From positions 1 through 7,162 of the forward strand of contig DFFT01000119.1 in assembly GCA_002372325.1 (NCBI GenBank): a stretch of 7,162 bases of DNA, written 5' to 3'. Shown one piece after another: positions 4,483 to 7,162 of this stretch (within the stretch, counting starts at the first letter, position 1; every line of letters begins with the position of its first letter). The position numbers and the translations under genes are program-made. Under the pieces are notes generated by a model that was not told the DNA's origin, ran no database searches, and saw only the letters and a program-made list of their open reading frames with translations. Source of the stretch: Succinivibrionaceae bacterium UBA3769. GTDB taxonomy: Bacteria; Pseudomonadota; Gammaproteobacteria; Enterobacterales; Succinivibrionaceae.

Positions 4483-5322
4483 TCAGGATAACGGAGTTGT
4501 CTCCATTATAGCCGACAGTACCGGGAGATCTCCCTTCAGAAAACCGGCGGCAATAACGAGTCCTGTGATAAGGGCCAAAATTTGCAGAGCTCCCAGACAG
4601 TCTCCGGTAAAGCCTCCGATGTGCCGCATCAGAAAACTCCGGAACCAGAGCATCATGACGCCCCCGGTAACGCACAGCGCGGTCATGAGGACGGGATCCA
4701 AAAGAAGCCAGCCCGGGATCAGCGCGGTGACAACGAGAATCAGAAGGTCGCTTTTTCTCATGCCGGTGGCCAGAGGCTTGGACTTGGATTTGAGATCCAG
4801 GGCTGCCTGATAGGGCATGATGAAGATCAGGGCTCCCGAGATCCCCCGGGACAGGGCATGCAGGGAGATGATAAGGGCGGCGGCGGCAAGCCAGCCCCGT
4901 TCCAGAATATAGGCCAGAAGGGCCCATTCCAGAGTAAGCTCCATAAAGAGTCCCGCGCCGCCGAAGGTGCCCAGCCGGGAATCCTTCATGATCGCGATCT
5001 TTTTTTCCGGATCAAAGCCGCCCCCGAATCCGTCGCACATGTCGGCAAAGCCGTCCTCGTGAAAGGCGCCGGTAAGGAGCAGGGAAGCTCCGGTAAGAAT
5101 AATGGCGGCGATGTTTTCCGGAAGAAAGAACCACAGAGGATACAGAAAGACCGCAAGAAGAAAGCCGATGAGGGTGCCGACTGCAGCATACCAGCGGGAG
5201 GCATGGTTCATTTTTTCGGAAGAGAAATCAAGCACCGCCGGCACCGGAATTCTGGTGAAGAAAGCCAGGGCCAGCCAGAAGAGATTGATTTCCCCCTTAA
5301 TTACGGTAAATAATCCGGCCAC
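4483..5322 (-). CDS. cobS: Adenosylcobinamide-GDP ribazoletransferase (cobalamin synthase)
   Basis: CobS is the integral membrane enzyme that joins adenosylcobinamide-GDP with alpha-ribazole (or its phosphate) in the last committed step to adenosylcobalamin. Family signatures: FFTRIPVP (21-28), WYAAVGTLIG (44-53), the acidic metal/substrate loop HEDGFADMCDGFGGGFD (88-104) running into IMKDSRLGTFG (111-121), and GGFTGDCLGA (236-245). Several hydrophobic segments (about 48-85, 124-170, 192-226, 245-262) fit a multi-spanning protein. The 279 residues are slightly long for the family because of the N-terminus. The start at 5322 is GTG and lies inside cobT, a 26-nt overlap suggesting translational coupling. 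A strong GGGGGA occurs only after this start and has no ATG/GTG/TTG near it. Confidence 0.95.
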   Translation of the reverse strand: MAGLFTVIKGEINLFWLALAFFTRIPVPAVLDFSSEKMNHASRWYAAVGTLIGFLLAVFLYPLWFFLPENIAAIILTGASLLLTGAFHEDGFADMCDGFGGGFDPEKKIAIMKDSRLGTFGGAGLFMELTLEWALLAYILERGWLAAAALIISLHALSRGISGALIFIMPYQAALDLKSKSKPLATGMRKSDLLILVVTALIPGWLLLDPVLMTALCVTGGVMMLWFRSFLMRHIGGFTGDCLGALQILALITGLVIAAGFLKGDLPVLSAIMETTPLS

Positions 5323-6403
5323 TTTTGCTGTCCCATTCCGCCATCCTGCTGAAAAACGCTGCGGCGGATCTGATAAGTGAATATGAGAGGACGGCTCCGG
5401 TGCCTTCCCCCAGTCTGAGGCCCAGCCGGATCAGGGGCTCGGCCTTAAGCATTTCCAGCATCCGGCGGTGTCCCGGTTCCCCGCTTTCCGTGGCAAAAAC
5501 CATTTGCCCCCGGATCTCCGGTGTTATGCGGCAGGCTAAAAGGGCGGCCGCGGTAACGATAAAGCCGTCAATGATCAGGAGAATGCCCCGGTTTCGGGCA
5601 TGGGCCATGGTATAAGCCATTTCCGCAATTTCAAAGCCGCCCAGAGCTCGCAGAATCACCTCGGGAGCGGCATTTTCCGGAACCCGGTTCACGGCCTTCC
5701 GAATGAGCTCCGTTTTAAGAGCCAGCGCCTGATCTCCGATGCCGGTACCCCGGCCGGCGCATTCCTCCGCAGGGAGTCCGGCCACCCTGGCCAGAATGGC
5801 GCTGGCAGGGGTGGTGTTTCCGATGCCCATTTCGCCGAAGAGGAGGGCGTTGATGCCCCGGGAAACGGCATTGTCCGCAATGCTTTTGCCGAACTCTTCC
5901 GCCTTTTTAAGCTGTTCCTCCGTGAGGGCGTCTTCCTCGCTGAGATCCCGGGTGCCCCGGCCCAGAGAGCAGTTTCTGACCCGGGATATGCCGTCCGGCA
6001 GGATCTCTTCCGGGCGGCTGATGCCGGAGTCAATGATTTCAAAGGGGATCCCCGCAGTGTCCAGAAAGGCGTTGATGGCAGCGCCGCCCCGGATGAAGTT
6101 ATTTACCATTTTTACCGTGAAGTCGCTTCCCGTAATGCTTACGGGGTGCGCGGCCGCTACGCCGTGATCCCCGGCAAAGATAAGATGAAGGGGGGTAAGC
6201 TTAAGGTCGTCTTCGGGTTCTGCTCCCAGCGCAAGAGCTGTCTGGAGGGCCAGATCCTCCAGAAGACCCAGGGAGCCCAGAGGCTTCGCCTTGCGGTTTA
6301 TGGCATCTGCAAGCCTTTTGATGCGATCGTCCGGAAAATAATCATGGAATTTCATTTTTGCGGGTTTATTTCTGAGTTTTTTCTGAAATTGGAAATCATG
6401 CAT
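5297..6403 (-). CDS. cobT: Nicotinate-nucleotide--dimethylbenzimidazole phosphoribosyltransferase
   Basis: CobT transfers the phosphoribosyl group of nicotinate mononucleotide to a lower-ligand base, usually 5,6-dimethylbenzimidazole, giving alpha-ribazole 5'-phosphate. Signatures in order: KPLGSLGLLEDLA (40-52), IFAGDHGVAAAHPVS (75-89), RGGAAINAF (105-113), LLFGEMGIGNTTPASAI (187-203), GRGTGIGDQAL (217-227), a DGFI hydrophobic stretch (279-282) and LGEGTGA (331-337) with the catalytic glutamate E333. The frame opens at ATG 6403 (368 aa), but the second ATG at 6355 (MKFHDYFPDD, 352 aa) gives the usual family length and is probably the real start; neither has a clear Shine-Dalgarno. It is the first gene of the cob cluster in the window. 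cobU, the kinase/guanylyltransferase partner, is not here. Confidence 0.95.
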   Translation of the reverse strand: MHDFQFQKKLRNKPAKMKFHDYFPDDRIKRLADAINRKAKPLGSLGLLEDLALQTALALGAEPEDDLKLTPLHLIFAGDHGVAAAHPVSITGSDFTVKMVNNFIRGGAAINAFLDTAGIPFEIIDSGISRPEEILPDGISRVRNCSLGRGTRDLSEEDALTEEQLKKAEEFGKSIADNAVSRGINALLFGEMGIGNTTPASAILARVAGLPAEECAGRGTGIGDQALALKTELIRKAVNRVPENAAPEVILRALGGFEIAEMAYTMAHARNRGILLIIDGFIVTAAALLACRITPEIRGQMVFATESGEPGHRRMLEMLKAEPLIRLGLRLGEGTGAVLSYSLIRSAAAFFSRMAEWDSKSGRIIYRN

Positions 6404-6469
6404 TTACATATTTTGGAGGAGCCGTGCCTGATGATCTGAGGTCTGATGTGACAGCAGGCCGGCGCTTCC

Positions 6470-6524
6470 GCATAATGAAATTGCGGGAAATCCCAAACAG
6501 AGCAGCGAGCCGATTCATTATTGC
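6470..6524. repeat. Imperfect inverted repeat in the cobT leader region
   Basis: GCATAATGAA (6470-6479) faces TTCATTATTGC (6514-6524), matching except for one extra T, and encloses the palindrome GGGAAATCCC. It sits 67-121 nt upstream of the outer cobT start and could be an operator or leader hairpin. No B12-box or other cobalamin riboswitch signature was seen in 6404-6591. Confidence 0.35.
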
Positions 6525-6572
6525 ATAAATCAGCCGGATGGAAAAATAAAGAACTTAAAAGTCAGCGGAGAA

Positions 6573-6598
6573 GGTCTCAAGGCAGAGGCCGTCAGACC
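6573..6598 (-). terminator. Weak terminator-like hairpin at the chaperone stop codon
   Basis: On the minus strand GGTCT...AGACC with inner GGC...GCC forms a hairpin that overlaps the TGA stop (6594-6592). It is followed by a C/T-rich stretch with TTTT only about 14 nt later, so termination would be weak and partial read-through into cobT is possible. Confidence 0.35.
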
Positions 6599-7068
6599 AT
6601 GTACATGCCTTGAGAGGCAATGTCCGAGATCTTAAATTCCGCTGCCGGGGCGCTGTTCTGATCGCTATCCTCCGGATCGCCGCCCCTGACAGCGCAGAAA
6701 TCTTCCAGGAGCTTCTTCCAGGCTGCTGCAACATTAATAAACTCCCGGAGCAGGGTGTGAAGCGCTTTCCCGTCAAGCCGGGCCATCCATTCGTAGCGCT
6801 GCAAATGGAGATGTCCCTCCGGACTTAACGCAAACACGGAACCGCAGGTATCGCGGTACAGGTGACAGGAATTAAGAGCCTGTTTCAAAAAATCATTTTT
6901 GCTGCCGCCTGCGGGTTTTCCCAGGTCAACGCGGATAAAGATCATTTCTCCGGCATTGTGCATCAGGATATCCATATCCTGAACTGTAAAACCTGATCCG
7001 CCGGCGCTGCCGTCCAGTTCTATTCCCATCTCCTTGCCAAGAGAAAGCATAAGTTCATTAAAGTCCAT
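6592..7068 (-). CDS. CesT-like type III secretion chaperone (class I), putative
   Basis: From ATG 7068 the product is 158 residues. An upstream in-frame TTG at 7140 exists, but GAGGG lies about 10 nt before ATG 7068, and MDFNELMLSLGKEMGIEL is the typical opening helix of the family. The pattern follows CesT/SycE/Spa15-type chaperones: N-terminal helix (2-15), beta strands around 42-50 (EMIFIRVDLG), FLKQALNSCHLYRDTCGSVFALSPEGHLHLQRY (about 60-92, helix then two strands), then LDGKALHTLLREFINVAAAWKKLLEDF (98-124), the C-terminal helix. Acidic overall with an Asp/Glu-rich tail. Such proteins dimerise and hold effectors for a type III secretion system. No effector or secretion gene is in the window; one may lie to the right. 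The call is from fold pattern, not a close homologue. Confidence 0.65.
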   Translation of the reverse strand: MDFNELMLSLGKEMGIELDGSAGGSGFTVQDMDILMHNAGEMIFIRVDLGKPAGGSKNDFLKQALNSCHLYRDTCGSVFALSPEGHLHLQRYEWMARLDGKALHTLLREFINVAAAWKKLLEDFCAVRGGDPEDSDQNSAPAAEFKISDIASQGMYMV

Positions 7069-7076
7069 AAAACCTA

Positions 7077-7082
7077 ATCCCT
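7077..7082 (-). promoter_or_regulatory. Shine-Dalgarno of the chaperone gene, overlapping an AGGGAU CsrA-type motif
   Basis: The minus strand reads TTGAGGGATTAGG before the ATG at 7068. AGGGAT is both the likely ribosome binding site and a perfect ARGGAU, the loop consensus for CsrA. No flanking stem is evident. One short match over a purine-rich ribosome binding site can occur by chance. Confidence 0.35.
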
Positions 7083-7162
7083 CAACTAAACGGCCCTCAG
7101 CTAAAACAATTCCGGCAGGCACGCCAATCAAGTATAACAAGGCTCGTATTTGTTAACCAGCT

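Noticed and set aside
4582..6439. Long plus-strand frames opposite cobS and cobT
   Set aside because: They are antisense shadows; the minus strand carries unmistakable CobS and CobT motifs.
6404..6591. Cobalamin riboswitch upstream of cobT
   Set aside because: No B12-box-like GCCACTG element was found on the minus strand, and the region is short for a full aptamer.

Overview
The window reads as chromosomal DNA of a gammaproteobacterium of roughly 50% G+C. The signs are a Gly-rich lipoprotein of the LTAC-GGGGSS type, a late cobalamin gene cluster, a class I type III secretion chaperone and, most tellingly, a pair of Csr/Rsm-type small RNAs. A host-associated anaerobe such as a Succinivibrionaceae-like species would fit, but that is inference; no taxon-specific marker was identified. 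All recognisable protein genes lie on the minus strand. The small RNA genes lie on the plus strand.

Left part (1-475): the first 46 codons of an AAA-ATPase-like/PD-(D/E)XK protein running off the left edge, and upstream of it a 70-codon orphan frame with a good ribosome binding site. Middle (475-1908): two direct tandem copies of a unit of about 700 bp. Each unit has, in order, half-sites resembling GacA/UvrY boxes, a sigma70-like promoter, a small RNA gene of about 128 nt ending in a textbook intrinsic terminator, a pyrimidine-rich tract with a 17-bp minisatellite, and a terminal inverted repeat. Each RNA carries three predicted hairpins whose hexaloops are AGGGAC, AAGGAU and AGGGAC. This is the structure preferred by CsrA/RsmA (ARGGAU loop closed by AC/GU), so the RNAs are probably CsrA-sequestering sRNAs of the CsrB/RsmY/RsmZ kind. 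The RNA core is almost identical in the two copies while the flanks have drifted.

The downstream edge of copy 2 runs into the 3' end of a large lipoprotein gene (1756-3402, minus). That frame reads through what looks like its own terminator and about 49 codons into repeat DNA. A lost stop codon is the simplest explanation. The lipoprotein has a signal peptide with lipobox, a Ca-binding-like N-terminal domain, a PDNPGG decapeptide repeat linker and a beta-rich C-terminal domain. The 400-bp gap to its right (3403-3804) holds a candidate promoter with an inverted repeat over its -10 box, a long hairpin and a 23-bp repeat resembling an IS21-type end.

Right part (3805-6403): cobT, cobS and cobC in that order on the minus strand, overlapping or closely spaced, forming the nucleotide-loop assembly arm of cobalamin synthesis. 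CobT makes alpha-ribazole phosphate, CobC dephosphorylates it and CobS joins alpha-ribazole to adenosylcobinamide-GDP. No cobalamin riboswitch was seen upstream. At the right edge (6592-7068) is a CesT-like type III secretion chaperone whose Shine-Dalgarno sequence is itself an AGGGAU element, so it may be a target of the Csr system; that link is speculative.
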